A stretch of 64,000 nt of DNA from Pseudomonadales bacterium (GCA_024234855.1 JACKNN010000004.1:354788-418787); one strand, 5' to 3'; positions 53,087-63,450 are shown, numbered from the stretch's first letter. Notes: generated by a model not told the origin, from the sequence alone. A program made the numbers and translations.

Positions 53087-53489
53087 CAAACCACACGCAA
53101 GCGCGGTAGGCGTTCACGTGGTGACCACCTACCTGCCCGGTCACTCCCGGCCCGATCACCGGCAATACGCCTTCGCCTATACCATTACCATCAGCAATGG
53201 CGGCGAGGTACCGGTGCAATTGCTGTCGCGGCACTGGATCATCACCGATGCCGACAGCGGCGTACAGGAAGTTCGCGGCGAGGGGGTGGTGGGTGAACAG
53301 CCGCTGATCGCCCCGGGCAAATCGTTCCGCTATACCAGCGGCGCCACGCTGGCCACACCGGTCGGCAGCATGGAGGGAAGTTACACCATGGTCTATCGTG
53401 ACAACGCGCAACAGCCACCCTCGGCAGAGGGCCGGTTCCAGGTGCCCATCCCCGCCTTTTCACTGCACACCCCCACGGCGCTGCACTAG
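53073..53489 (+). CDS. apaG: ApaG (Co2+/Mg2+ efflux-associated protein)
   Basis: A 138-residue single-domain protein with a fibronectin-III-like fold. Seen: YAFAYTITISNGGEVPVQLLSRHWIITDADSG, then VRGEGVVGEQPLIAPGKSFRYTSG and PVGSMEGSYTMV, all conserved in the family. E. coli ApaG has been linked to divalent cation resistance, but its biochemistry is unresolved. It lies between rsmA (overlap) and apaH (nine bases), in the conserved order. Confidence 0.95.
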   Translation: MDNADKPHASAVGVHVVTTYLPGHSRPDHRQYAFAYTITISNGGEVPVQLLSRHWIITDADSGVQEVRGEGVVGEQPLIAPGKSFRYTSGATLATPVGSMEGSYTMVYRDNAQQPPSAEGRFQVPIPAFSLHTPTALH

Positions 53490-53498
53490 GGGCTGTGC

Positions 53499-54368
53499 GT
53501 GAGCACCTACGCTGTCGGTGATATCCAGGGCTGCCTGCACGCCCTGAAATGCGTGATGAAGAAGGTCAGGTTCAGCCCCGACAAGGATGTACTGTGGTCC
53601 GTCGGCGACATCGTCAACCGGGGACCGCGCTCGCTGAAAACCCTGCGCTACCTGTATGACATGCGCGACAACCTGGTGCTGGTGCTTGGCAACCACGACC
53701 TGCACCTGCTGGCGGTGGCCGCCGGTGTGCGCCCGCCTACCCGCGCCGACACCCTGGACAAAATCCTGGCGGCGCCCGACCGCGACAAACTGCTCACATG
53801 GTTGCTGCACCGCCCCCTCATCCACACGGAGCACGGCTTTACCATGGTCCATGCCGGCATCCCGCCCCAGTGGTCTGTCGAGGACGCCACCAACCGGGCC
53901 AGGGAGGTGGAGGCGGTTTTGCAGAGCCCCAACTGCATCGACTTCCTGAAACATATGTACGGCAACGAGCCGCTGATCTGGTCGGACGACCTGACCGGCA
54001 TGACGCGGTTACGGGTGATCACCAACTACCTTACCCGCATGCGTTTTTGCAGCAGCCAGGGGCTGCTCGACCTGGACAGCAAGGGCCCCAGCCCGGACCT
54101 GGGCAAAATCGCGGTGTCGGCCTGGTTCAGTCATCCCGGGCGCAAAACGGCGCGGGATCGCATCCTGTTCGGGCATTGGGCCTCCATCGAGGGCCAGACC
54201 GACCGGCGCAACGCCATCGGCCTGGACACCGGCTGCGTGTGGGGCGGGGCGATATCGCTGTACGAACTGGAGACCGGGCGGTGGACCCGGTGCCAGTGCA
54301 AGAACGGCAGAAGCAAACGCCGCTTGTGCGAACACGCCATTATCGCTTCCGGTCCGGCCAAGAGCTGA
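53499..54368 (+). CDS. apaH: symmetrical bis(5'-nucleosyl)-tetraphosphatase
   Basis: A 289-residue metallophosphatase hydrolysing Ap4A and removing Np4 caps from RNA. Metal-binding motifs: YAVGDIQGCLHALK, SVGDIVNRGP and VLGNHDLHLL, then the C-terminal GHWASIEG and LDTGCVWGG. The start is GTG at 53499. Its TGA shares a base with the cca ATG. The C-terminal tail is basic (KNGRSKRRLCEH). Confidence 0.97.
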   Translation: MSTYAVGDIQGCLHALKCVMKKVRFSPDKDVLWSVGDIVNRGPRSLKTLRYLYDMRDNLVLVLGNHDLHLLAVAAGVRPPTRADTLDKILAAPDRDKLLTWLLHRPLIHTEHGFTMVHAGIPPQWSVEDATNRAREVEAVLQSPNCIDFLKHMYGNEPLIWSDDLTGMTRLRVITNYLTRMRFCSSQGLLDLDSKGPSPDLGKIAVSAWFSHPGRKTARDRILFGHWASIEGQTDRRNAIGLDTGCVWGGAISLYELETGRWTRCQCKNGRSKRRLCEHAIIASGPAKS

Positions 54369-55606
54369 TGGAGGTGTACCTGGTGGGTGGCGCCGTGCGC
54401 GACGCGCTGCTGGGCTACCCGACCAGCGAGCATGACTGGGTGGTCGTGGGGGCCAGCCCCCGGGAGATGCTGGACCTGGGCTACCAGCAGGTGGGCAAGG
54501 ACTTCCCGGTTTTCCTGCACCCGCACACCAGGGACGAGTATGCGCTGGCCCGCACCGAGCGCAAATGGGGCCACGGCTATACCGGTTTCGCGGTGCACTG
54601 CGACCCCTCCGTTACCCTGGAACAGGACCTGCTGCGGCGGGACCTGACCGTCAACGCCATGGCGCGCGCCGACAGCGGCGAGATCATCGACCCCTACGGC
54701 GGCCAGCGCGACCTGGCGGCAAAAATCCTGCGGCACGTCTCCGGCGCCTTCGTGGAAGACCCGCTGCGGGTACTGCGCACCGCCCGCTTTGCCGCCCGCT
54801 ATGCCCATCTGGGATTCACCGTGGCCCCGGAAACCCTGGCGCTGATGGCGGATATCGTCGACCAGGGCGAGCTGGCACACCTGCCGGCGGAGCGGGTGTG
54901 GGTGGAACTGGAGCGCGCCCTGGGGGAAGCCAACCCGGAGGTGTTTGTGCAGGTCCTGCAAGAGTGCGGCGCGCTGCAGCGCCTGCTGCCCGAGCTGGAC
55001 GCGCTGTTCGGTGTGCCGCAGACGGCGGAACATCACCCGGAGATCGACACCGGCATCCACACCCTGATGGCACTGCAGCAGGCCGTAGCGCTCACCGCCG
55101 CGACGGATGTGCGCTTTGCCGTACTGATCCACGACCTGGGCAAGGGCACCACTCCCAGCGCCGAATGGCCGCGCCACATCGCCCACGAACACCGCGGGCT
55201 GAAACTGGTGGAAAGGGTATGCAGGCGCCTGAAGGCACCGGCCCTGCACCGGGAACTGGCGCTGAAAGTCTGCGAGTTCCATACCCACTGCCATCGCGCC
55301 CTGGCGTTGCGGGGCAAGACCCTGCTCAAACTGCTCAATGCCACCGACGCCCTGCGGCGGCCGGATCGCTTCGAGGCCTTCCTGCTGGCCTGCGAGGCGG
55401 ATGCCCGCGGCCGCAAGGGGCTGGAGCAACGCGACTACCCGCAGGCCGACTACCTGCGGCGGGCGCTGGCTATCGCCCGGGAAGTGACCGCGGCACCCTT
55501 CGCGCAGCAGGGTGTGACGGGCAAGGCGCTGGGGGAGTCGATCAACACCGAGCGGGTGCGGCGGCTGGAATCATTGCGCACTGAGGCAGGTGAGCCGGCC
55601 GGCTGA
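54368..55606 (+). CDS. cca: multifunctional CCA tRNA nucleotidyltransferase with HD domain
   Basis: A 412-residue enzyme adding or repairing the tRNA 3' CCA. The N-terminal polymerase head shows VYLVGGAVRDALLGYP, SEHDWVVVGA (catalytic Asp pair region), the template motif RRDLTVNAMA, and EDPLRVLRTARFAAR. The C-terminal HD phosphohydrolase motif is LIHDLGKGTT. The start at 54368 overlaps apaH. All catalytic parts are present. It is the last gene of the plus-strand run before the convergent folK. Confidence 0.97.
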   Translation: MEVYLVGGAVRDALLGYPTSEHDWVVVGASPREMLDLGYQQVGKDFPVFLHPHTRDEYALARTERKWGHGYTGFAVHCDPSVTLEQDLLRRDLTVNAMARADSGEIIDPYGGQRDLAAKILRHVSGAFVEDPLRVLRTARFAARYAHLGFTVAPETLALMADIVDQGELAHLPAERVWVELERALGEANPEVFVQVLQECGALQRLLPELDALFGVPQTAEHHPEIDTGIHTLMALQQAVALTAATDVRFAVLIHDLGKGTTPSAEWPRHIAHEHRGLKLVERVCRRLKAPALHRELALKVCEFHTHCHRALALRGKTLLKLLNATDALRRPDRFEAFLLACEADARGRKGLEQRDYPQADYLRRALAIAREVTAAPFAQQGVTGKALGESINTERVRRLESLRTEAGEPAG

Positions 55607-55652
55607 AATCAAAGCCCCTGGTTGCCGGGCGGACCCGGATTCGCCGCGGGAT

Positions 55653-56165
55653 TCAGGCCTGCGAGACGAAACGCCCCCGCCACTGAAAATCGACCCGGGT
55701 GATCTGCTGCAAGCTGCGATCATATCCCCGCCACAAATCGGCATAGGTCCTGCCCACTGCCGGATGCACCTCCTGCCCCGCCACCTCCGCCAGTGGACAC
55801 AGCACAAAGGCATTTTCCAGGATCTCGGGACGGGGCAGTTCCACCCCCTCAACGGTGCCGTTGAGCTGGCCGTGGGTGAGGATGTCGATGTCCAGCTGGC
55901 GGGGGCTGAAGCGGGTGGCGTTGGGCAGCCGACCGTGCTCGATCTCGATATGGCGCAACTGGCGGGACAACACCCCGGGGCTGAGCCCGGTGTCGATTCC
56001 CACCACCAGGTTGAGGAAGGGCTGGCCGGAAAAGCCGATAGCCGCACTGTCGTACACCGAGGACAGGGCCAGGTCGCCAAACAGCACCGCCAGGGCATCC
56101 AGCCCGGCGACAATATAGCGCTCGCGCTCGATATTGCTGCCCAGCCCCAGGTACACCCGCGGCAT
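55653..56165 (-). CDS. folK: 6-hydroxymethyl-7,8-dihydropterin pyrophosphokinase
   Basis: A 170-residue folate-pathway kinase. Seen: VYLGLGSNIERERYIVAGLDAL, the Trp-free pterin region PFLNLVVGIDT, and RQLDIDILTHG with metal Asp residues followed by LPRPEILENAFVLCPLAEVA. The ATG overlaps the folB TGA by one base. This may be a second FolK copy in the genome, since folB-folK pairs often coexist with a panB-linked folK; that cannot be seen here. Confidence 0.95.
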   Translation of the reverse strand: MPRVYLGLGSNIERERYIVAGLDALAVLFGDLALSSVYDSAAIGFSGQPFLNLVVGIDTGLSPGVLSRQLRHIEIEHGRLPNATRFSPRQLDIDILTHGQLNGTVEGVELPRPEILENAFVLCPLAEVAGQEVHPAVGRTYADLWRGYDRSLQQITRVDFQWRGRFVSQA

Positions 56166-56521
56166 CAGGCCCGCTCCCCGCGCTCGATCACCACGCCCAC
56201 GTCCCGGGCCTGGGCCACCGCGCCGGGCTTGGCCAGGCGCAGGCGCAACCAGGGCACACCGAACTCGCCCAGGACAATGGCCGCGACCTGTTCCGCCAGG
56301 GTCTCAATCAACTGGAATTCGCTGCCCTCTATAAAAGACACCACACGGGCGGACAGCGCCGCGTAATCGAGGGCGTCCTCGATGCGGTCACTGGCCGCGG
56401 CGCGCCGGTTATCGGTTGCCAGTTCCAGGTCCAGCACCACGGTCTGGCGAATGCGCCGCTCCCAGCCATACACGCCGATAATCGTGGCGGCACGCAATTC
56501 CCGGATGTACACGATATCCAT
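56165..56521 (-). CDS. folB: dihydroneopterin aldolase
   Basis: A 118-residue tunnel-fold enzyme of folate synthesis. Seen: MDIVYIRELRAATIIGVYGW with the conserved GVYxWE start, the dimer strand QTVVLDLELATD, DALDYAALSARVVSFIEGS, and QLIETLAEQVA with the catalytic Glu/Lys region. The start at 56521 lies four bases after the tsaD stop. It is in a tsaD-folB-folK run on the minus strand, similar to other Pseudomonas-like genomes. Confidence 0.95.
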   Translation of the reverse strand: MDIVYIRELRAATIIGVYGWERRIRQTVVLDLELATDNRRAAASDRIEDALDYAALSARVVSFIEGSEFQLIETLAEQVAAIVLGEFGVPWLRLRLAKPGAVAQARDVGVVIERGERA

Positions 56522-56525
56522 CACG

Positions 56526-57566
56526 CTACCCCCCAGCCGGCGCCAGCGGCGACAACTCTTCCATGGGCCAGCGCGGCCGCACCCGGGTGGCCGCATCGTC
56601 GCGCTGGCCCGCCTGCAGGCGCCGGGCGCCGGCGTAGGCGATCATCGCGCCGTTGTCGGTGCAGAATCGGGGGGCGGGGTAAAACACCCTGCCGCCCTCC
56701 TTTGCCAGTGCCTCGTCCAGTTGCCGCCGCAAGCTCAGGTTGGCGCTCACCCCGCCGGCAATCACCAGCGTTTTGAGCTGCTCCTCGCGCAGGGCGCGGC
56801 GGCACTTGATCACCAGGGTGGCCACTACCGCCTCCTCAAACGCCAGCGCGATATCGCACTTGTCCTGTTCGCTCAACGCCCCCGACTCGCCGCACTCCGC
56901 CACCGTGTTGAGGGTGTAGGTCTTGAGCCCGCTGAAGCTGAAATCCAGCCCCGGCCGGTTGACCATGGGCCGGGGGAAGGTGAAGCGCCCGGCGTGCCCC
57001 CGCTGTGCCAGCCGGGCGATATGGGGCCCGCCGGGATAGGGCAGTCCCAACATCTTGGCGGCCTTGTCGAAGGCCTCGCCGGCGGCGTCGTCAAGGGATT
57101 CTCCCAGGATGCGGTACTCACCGATCGCATCAACCCGTACCAGCTGGGTGTGGCCGCCGGACACCAGCAGCGCGACAAAGGGGAATTCGGGGGGATCCGC
57201 CTCGAGCATTGGCGCCAGCAAATGCCCCTCCATGTGGTGCACCCCCAGCGCCGGCACCCCCCAACCCCAGGCGAGCGCCCGGGCCAGGGTGGCCCCCACC
57301 ATCAGGGCACCCACCAGGCCGGGGCCGGCGGTATAGGCGACGCCGTCGATGTCCGCGCCGGCACAGCCGGCCCGGGCCAGGACCTCCTCCACCAGCGGCA
57401 AGGTCTTGCGGATGTGGTCACGGGAGGCCAGCTCCGGCACCACCCCGCCATACTCCACGTGAATGTCGACCTGGCTGAACAGGGCATCCGCCAGCAGGCC
57501 GCGCTCGGTGTCATACAGCGCCACGCCGGTTTCATCACAGGAGGTTTCCAGGCCCAGGATCAGCAT
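56526..57566 (-). CDS. tsaD: tRNA N6-threonylcarbamoyladenosine transferase TsaD
   Basis: A 346-residue ASKHA-fold protein of the t6A37 tRNA-modification complex. Seen: MLILGLETSCDETGVAL, metal-binding GVHHMEGHLLAP, VSGGHTQLV, PGLDFSFSGLKT, IAGGVSANLSLR and DNGAMIAYAG. The start at 57566 gives the family N-terminus; a longer frame has no homology. It is divergent from rpsU, an arrangement conserved across gammaproteobacteria, and shares a 227-base control region with it. Confidence 0.98.
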   Translation of the reverse strand: MLILGLETSCDETGVALYDTERGLLADALFSQVDIHVEYGGVVPELASRDHIRKTLPLVEEVLARAGCAGADIDGVAYTAGPGLVGALMVGATLARALAWGWGVPALGVHHMEGHLLAPMLEADPPEFPFVALLVSGGHTQLVRVDAIGEYRILGESLDDAAGEAFDKAAKMLGLPYPGGPHIARLAQRGHAGRFTFPRPMVNRPGLDFSFSGLKTYTLNTVAECGESGALSEQDKCDIALAFEEAVVATLVIKCRRALREEQLKTLVIAGGVSANLSLRRQLDEALAKEGGRVFYPAPRFCTDNGAMIAYAGARRLQAGQRDDAATRVRPRWPMEELSPLAPAGG

Positions 57567-57681
57567 AATGGGTAAACAGTGCCTGCCGTTTTCGGAAAGA
57601 GGGGCATGATACTGGCTGGACCCCGCCCAGACCAGTGCAATCCCGGCCCCCAAACGCCCGCGGGGCGCGACTTCGGGGGCT

Positions 57682-57710
57682 TTGCAAAACGGTCGGGATA
57701 AGGATAGAAT
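57682..57710 (+). promoter_or_regulatory. sigma-70 promoter of the rpsU-yqeY-dnaG-rpoD operon
   Basis: TTGCAA, exactly 17 bases, TAGAAT, followed by a GC-rich discriminator (GCGCGCCC) as in growth-rate- and ppGpp-controlled promoters. It lies 83 bases before rpsU. Confidence 0.75.
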
Positions 57711-57793
57711 GCGCGCCCTTTCAGGTGACCATTGTCCGCAAGGCCGGTTGTCGCCCTAACTATGAAGACCATGAAGAGACAGGTAAGGAATTA

Positions 57794-58009
57794 ATGCCCC
57801 ATATCAAGCTGAAGGAAAACGAGCCGTTTGATGTTGCCCTGCGCCGCTTCAAGCGCTCCTGCGAGAAAGCCGGCGTCCTGGCCGAAGTTCGCAAGCGCGA
57901 GCACTACGAGAAGCCCACCACCGTGCGCAAGCGTGCCGGCGCCGCCGCCGTCAAGCGCCACCTGAAGAAGCTCTCACGGGACAACCGCAAGCGCGTACGC
58001 CTGTACTAG
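57794..58009 (+). CDS. rpsU: 30S ribosomal protein S21
   Basis: The 71-residue S21, the same length as in E. coli, needed for initiation on many mRNAs. Sequence MPHIKLKENEPFDVALRRFK with the strongly basic C-terminus KRHLKKLSRDNRKRVRLY. TAAGGA four bases before the ATG is the ribosome binding site. The first gene of the macromolecular synthesis operon. Confidence 0.98.
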   Translation: MPHIKLKENEPFDVALRRFKRSCEKAGVLAEVRKREHYEKPTTVRKRAGAAAVKRHLKKLSRDNRKRVRLY

Positions 58010-58021
58010 ACGGCTTCCCCC

Positions 58022-58501
58022 ATGAGCGACCAAGCGCCTGACACAGCCCCCGGCGCAAGCCTCAAGGCCACCATCACCGCTGCCATGAAGGCAGCCATGA
58101 AGGCCCGGGACAAGGAGCGTCTGGGAACCATCCGGCTGATCCTGTCGGAATTCAAACGTATAGAAGTGGACGAGCGCATCGAAGTTGATGACGCCCGGGC
58201 CCTCGTCGTGCTGGACAAAATGGTCAAACAGCGCCGTGATTCCGCCGACCAGTACCAGCAGGCCGGCCGGGATGAACTGGCCGCCCAGGAGAACTTCGAA
58301 ATCGGGGTCATCCAGGAATTCCTGCCCACGCCGCTCACCGAAGCCGAACTGGACGCCATGGTCACAGCGGCTATCGCCGCCAGCGGCTCCAGCGGTATGC
58401 AGGCCATGGGCGCAGTGATGGCCCAGCTCAAACCGCAATTGCAGGGCCGCGCCGACATCGGGTCGGTCAGTAAACTGGTGAAGTCCCGCCTCACCGGCTG
58501 A
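58022..58501 (+). CDS. yqeY: GatB/YqeY domain protein
   Basis: A 159-residue cytoplasmic helical protein resembling the tRNA-binding tail domain of GatB. Seen: LKATITAAMKAAMKARDKERL, TIRLILSEFKRIEVDERIE, DQYQQAGRDELAAQENFEIGV, FLPTPLTEAELDAMV and the ending GRADIGSVSKLVKSRL. The cellular role is not well defined. It sits between rpsU and dnaG, a position occupied by this family in many proteobacteria though not in E. coli. Confidence 0.93.
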   Translation: MSDQAPDTAPGASLKATITAAMKAAMKARDKERLGTIRLILSEFKRIEVDERIEVDDARALVVLDKMVKQRRDSADQYQQAGRDELAAQENFEIGVIQEFLPTPLTEAELDAMVTAAIAASGSSGMQAMGAVMAQLKPQLQGRADIGSVSKLVKSRLTG

Positions 58502-58640
58502 GTGCCGCCCCCGCCAGAGCGGCTCTTGCTATACCCCTGCCGCACTCTTGCCGCGCTCTTGTCACACCAAAGGCGACACTAAACTTTCCCCGGCCGGCAT
58601 GGTTCAATAGCCTGCTCATTCACAGCGTTGCACCCCCCTG

Positions 58641-60503
58641 ATGGCCGGACGGATACCGCAAGCTTTTCTCGATGACCTGCTGGAACGCGTCGACATCGTC
58701 GAGGTGATCGACCGCCGGGTCAAACTGCGCAAGTCCGGCAAAAATTACACCGCCCGCTGCCCCTTCCACGAGGAGAAAACCCCCTCTTTCAGCGTCAACC
58801 CCGACAAGCAGTTTTACTACTGCTTCGGCTGCGGGGCCGGTGGCAACGCGCTGGGTTTTCTCATGGATTACGAGAACCTGGACTTTCCACGGGCGGTGGA
58901 GGCACTGGCCAGCAGCGCCGGCCTGGAAGTGCCGCGGGAGCCCGGCCGGGGCGGCCCCGACAGCGGCGAACAGGAGCAGGGCAACAAGGCCCTGTATGCC
59001 CTGATGGAGCAAACCGCCACCTACTACCGCCAGCAACTGCGCCAGCACCCGCAGGCCAGCCGCGCCGTGCAGTACCTGAAAAGGCGCGGCCTTACCGGCG
59101 CGATCGCCAGGCAATTCGACCTCGGCTTCGCACCGCCGGGCTGGGATAACCTGCTCAAGGCCCTGGGGGACACGCCGGCACAGCAGGCCCTGCTCAAGGA
59201 CAGCGGCATGCTGGTGGAAAACGAGTCGGGCAGGCTCTACGATCGCTTCCGCGACCGGGTCGTTTTCCCGATACGCGACCAGCGCGGCCGGGTAGTGGCC
59301 TTCGGCGGCCGGGTGCTGGGGGACGACAAACCCAAATACCTGAACTCACCCGAGACCGCGATCTTTCACAAGGGCAGGGAGTTGTACGGCCTGTTCCAGG
59401 CGCGCCAGGCCAATCGCAAGCTGGAGCGCCTGCTGGTGGTGGAAGGCTATATGGACGTAATCGCCCTGGCCCAGCACGGTATCAGCAATGCCACCGCGAC
59501 CCTGGGCACCGCCACCAGCAAAACCCACCTGGAGCGCATCTACCGGCTGTGCCCGGAAGTGGTCTTTTGCTTTGACGGCGACGAGGCCGGCCGCAAGGCG
59601 GCCTTCCGGGCCATGGAAGCCGCCCTGCCCTGTATGGAGGACGGTCGCCAGGCGCGGTTCCTGTTCCTGCCCGAGGGTGAGGACCCGGATACCATGGTGC
59701 GCGGCGGTGGCGCCGGGCATTTCCAGGAACTGGTGAGCAACGCCATGCCGCTGGAGCAATTCCTGTTCGAATCGGTCGCGCAGGGGCTGGATACCAGCAG
59801 CATGGATGGCAAGGCGCGCCTGAGCAAACTGGCCCTGCCCTACCTGCGCCAGCTGCCCGATGGCGTGTACCGGCAACTGATGTTCCAGGCCCTGGCCCAG
59901 CGCACCGGGCTGGACCTGGCCAGCCTCATGCAACTGGAGCCGCCACCGCCACCCCCCGTCCACGAGCCCCAGCAAGACAGTGACGGACCACCGCCTGAGA
60001 GCGAGGGGCAAGCCCGCCCACAACCGCGCCGTCGCGAAGCCAGCCACAGCCGCCGCGCCGCGGGCTACTCCAATATGGCCCAGGCCGCCATCGCCCTGCT
60101 GCTGCACCAGCCCGGCATCGCGGGCCTGGTCGATCCCGCGCCCCTGGCAGAACTCGATGGGGAGGACGTGGGCCTGCTGCGGGAACTGCTGGCCCTGCTG
60201 CAGCGCCGGCCGGAATCCAATACCGCCATGCTGCTGGGGCACTGGTACGGCACCCCCGAGGGCGAGCTGCTGAGCCGGCTGGCCGGGCAGGAGCGCCTCA
60301 TTCCGACCGAGGGCATAGAGCAACAATTCGTCGATACCATGTCCGTGCTCGCCCGCGCGCCCCACCATTCAAAACTCGCCGCCCAGGTCGACAAATTGAA
60401 ACACACCAACTACGCTGATCTCACTGAACTGGAGAAACAACAGCTCCGGGAACTGTTGCAGGAAAAACAACGCAGGGACGCACAGGGCCAGAAGCCCCGT
60501 TAG
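58641..60503 (+). CDS. dnaG: DNA primase
   Basis: A 620-residue primase laying RNA primers at the fork. The N-terminal CHC2 zinc finger is CPFHEEKTPSFSV...FYYCFGCGAGG. The TOPRIM catalytic core shows VVEGYMDVIALAQ and CFDGDEAGRKAAF. A Pro/Gln-rich linker (about 435-480) leads to the C-terminal DnaB-binding helical domain. There is no Shine-Dalgarno before the ATG (CACCCCCCTG), which fits the low translation of dnaG known for this operon in E. coli. The 139-base spacer upstream has CGCxCTCTTG repeats but no clear terminator. Confidence 0.98.
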   Translation: MAGRIPQAFLDDLLERVDIVEVIDRRVKLRKSGKNYTARCPFHEEKTPSFSVNPDKQFYYCFGCGAGGNALGFLMDYENLDFPRAVEALASSAGLEVPREPGRGGPDSGEQEQGNKALYALMEQTATYYRQQLRQHPQASRAVQYLKRRGLTGAIARQFDLGFAPPGWDNLLKALGDTPAQQALLKDSGMLVENESGRLYDRFRDRVVFPIRDQRGRVVAFGGRVLGDDKPKYLNSPETAIFHKGRELYGLFQARQANRKLERLLVVEGYMDVIALAQHGISNATATLGTATSKTHLERIYRLCPEVVFCFDGDEAGRKAAFRAMEAALPCMEDGRQARFLFLPEGEDPDTMVRGGGAGHFQELVSNAMPLEQFLFESVAQGLDTSSMDGKARLSKLALPYLRQLPDGVYRQLMFQALAQRTGLDLASLMQLEPPPPPPVHEPQQDSDGPPPESEGQARPQPRRREASHSRRAAGYSNMAQAAIALLLHQPGIAGLVDPAPLAELDGEDVGLLRELLALLQRRPESNTAMLLGHWYGTPEGELLSRLAGQERLIPTEGIEQQFVDTMSVLARAPHHSKLAAQVDKLKHTNYADLTELEKQQLRELLQEKQRRDAQGQKPR

Positions 60504-60555
60504 CGAGTCGAGCCGTCCAAACGGCGCGCCAGAACGGTCGCGGAACCACAAGACG

Positions 60556-60583
60556 GTTGCGATGTCATTTATCGACCCCATAT
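60556..60583 (+). promoter_or_regulatory. candidate heat-shock (sigma-32) promoter of rpoD
   Basis: CCCCATAT, an exact match to the sigma-32 -10 consensus CCCCATnT, lies 13 bases after GTTGCGA, which keeps four of seven -35 positions of CTTGAAA. E. coli rpoD also has a heat-shock promoter in this operon. A small hairpin (GCCGT/ACGGC near 60512) sits just after the dnaG stop. Confidence 0.5.
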
Positions 60584-60681
60584 AACAATAGTTGGTCAAT
60601 TGGCACTGTTACCGGCCCAAATGGCCCAGTATTGCCAAATTTGGCCTGGCCGCGAGTAGTTAATGCAGCCGCTTTCCGGTT

Positions 60682-60687
60682 ATAATC
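60682..60687 (+). promoter_or_regulatory. -10 box of a vegetative rpoD promoter
   Basis: A perfect TATAAT 44 bases before the rpoD ATG. The -35 region (GTTTAA or TAGTTA) is poor. Nine T residues at 60698-60706 would fall at about the start of the transcript. Confidence 0.5.
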
Positions 60688-60731
60688 GCCGGCTAATTTT
60701 TTTTTGAATTTTTGGTGAAGGTGTCAGCTTA

Positions 60732-62531
<1,800 letters not shown>

Positions 62532-62543
62532 GCCCTGCGAACG

Positions 62544-62568
62544 GGCGGCGCGGGATGATCGTGCCGCC
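62544..62568 (+). terminator. strong GC hairpin just after rpoD, no U-tract
   Basis: A nine-base-pair stem with one G-U pair (GGCGGCGCG/CGTGCCGCC) and a 7-base loop begins 12 bases after the rpoD stop. It is followed by TACTGG rather than T residues, so it may protect the mRNA end or act with Rho rather than as an intrinsic terminator. Confidence 0.5.
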
Positions 62569-63110
62569 TACTGGCAGACGGACCACCCTGCCCGGTAGAA
62601 CAGCTGGCAGCGCCTGCCGGTTGCGAACTAGCCTATGGCGGTATCCGCTTTACTCTACACGCGAGCGCCGGCGGCTCCCTCAGCCAGTTGCAGATACAGC
62701 CCTCGGGCCTTGCCGTGGATAACAGCGAAATAACCACCGAACTGGACGGCACTGCCTACCTGGCGGAAATGGCCGACCTGGACGACGACGGCTGGCCGGA
62801 GATTTATGTGTACGTGAGCTCCGCCGGCAGCGGCAGCTACGGCTCACTGGCGGCCTACGCGGTAAACAAGGGCAAATCCATCACCCCCATCTACCTGCCA
62901 CCCCTGCAACACTCACCCGAGGTCATCGAAGGCTACATGGGTCACGACAAGTTTGCCGTGGTGGACAACCGACTGATACGCAGCTTCCCGATTTATCGCA
63001 AGGACGACAGCAACGCGGCCCCCGGCGGCGGGACCCGCCAGTTGCTGTACCGCCTGGAACGCGGCGAGGCGAGCTGGGTATTGCAGCTGGACCGGGTAGT
63101 GGATGAGTAG
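62559..63110 (+). pseudogene. PliI-like lysozyme inhibitor gene with no usable 5' end
   Basis: The frame from about 62625 encodes a protein resembling PliI, periplasmic inhibitors of invertebrate-type lysozyme: GGIRFTLHASAGGSLSQLQI, LDGTAYLAEMADLDDDGWPE, IYVYVSSAGSGSYGSLAAYA and GYMGHDKFAVVDNRLIRSFP. The homology begins before the first possible start, a TTG at 62688, and between the in-frame TGA at 62556 and that TTG there is no ATG, GTG or TTG. No signal peptide is encoded in any frame. The gene has probably lost its 5' end; the domain itself is intact. A non-standard start (CTG) is a less likely alternative. Confidence 0.65.
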
Positions 63111-63182
63111 GCCCGGAGACAACCCCGGGACCACCGGTGTTAATCCAGCTCGCCCAGGGTAGGCTTGGGGAGCATTTTTACT

Positions 63183-63188
63183 TATAAT
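63183..63188 (+). promoter_or_regulatory. -10 box of the tRNA promoter
   Basis: A perfect TATAAT 15 bases before the tRNA, followed by a C-rich discriminator (CCCGCCTCCC) typical of stringently controlled stable-RNA promoters. No good -35 at 16-18 bases is visible. Confidence 0.55.
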
Positions 63189-63203
63189 CCCGCCTCCCTT
63201 CAG

Positions 63204-63280
63204 GGGCCCATAGCTCAGTTGGTTAGAGCATCCGACTCATAATCGGCAGGTCGAAGGTTCAAGTCCTTCTGGGCCCACCA
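63204..63280 (+). tRNA. tRNA with CAU anticodon, probably tRNA-Ile2
   Basis: A 77-base tRNA with encoded CCA. The acceptor stem pairs GGGCCCA with TGGGCCC, the T-arm contains GGTTCAAGTCC and the anticodon CAT is at 63238-63240. Resemblance to E. coli ileX in the CTCATAATCG anticodon region and acceptor, and a position just after rpoD, favour tRNA-Ile2 (C34 changed to lysidine by TilS, reads AUA) over elongator tRNA-Met. Confidence 0.9.
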
Positions 63281-63310
63281 TCTTATTGTTTTATATAGGT
63301 TTTTTATAGA

Positions 63311-63373
63311 ATACACCTTCCGACTTTTATAGGAATTTGGGCAAGACCCATTTTCCGGAGTCGGAGGGTGTAT
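63311..63373. repeat. 14-bp inverted repeat just downstream of the tRNA
   Basis: Arms 63311-63324 (ATACACCTTCCGAC) and 63360-63373 pair over 14 bases with one mismatch around a 35-base loop that itself contains GGG/CCC. There is no T-run after it, so it is not an obvious terminator. It starts 31 bases after the tRNA 3' end. Confidence 0.75.
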
Positions 63374-63450
63374 GTTCATCGCCTGACCCGCCCGAGGGTG
63401 TGGGTGGGGTAGGGGTTCTGGGGGAACTGAAATCCTTGGAGTCCTGAGCC

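Noticed and set aside
53798..54367. 190-codon N-terminal extension of Cca
   Set aside because: It is the out-of-frame reading of apaH; the family N-terminus starts at 54368.
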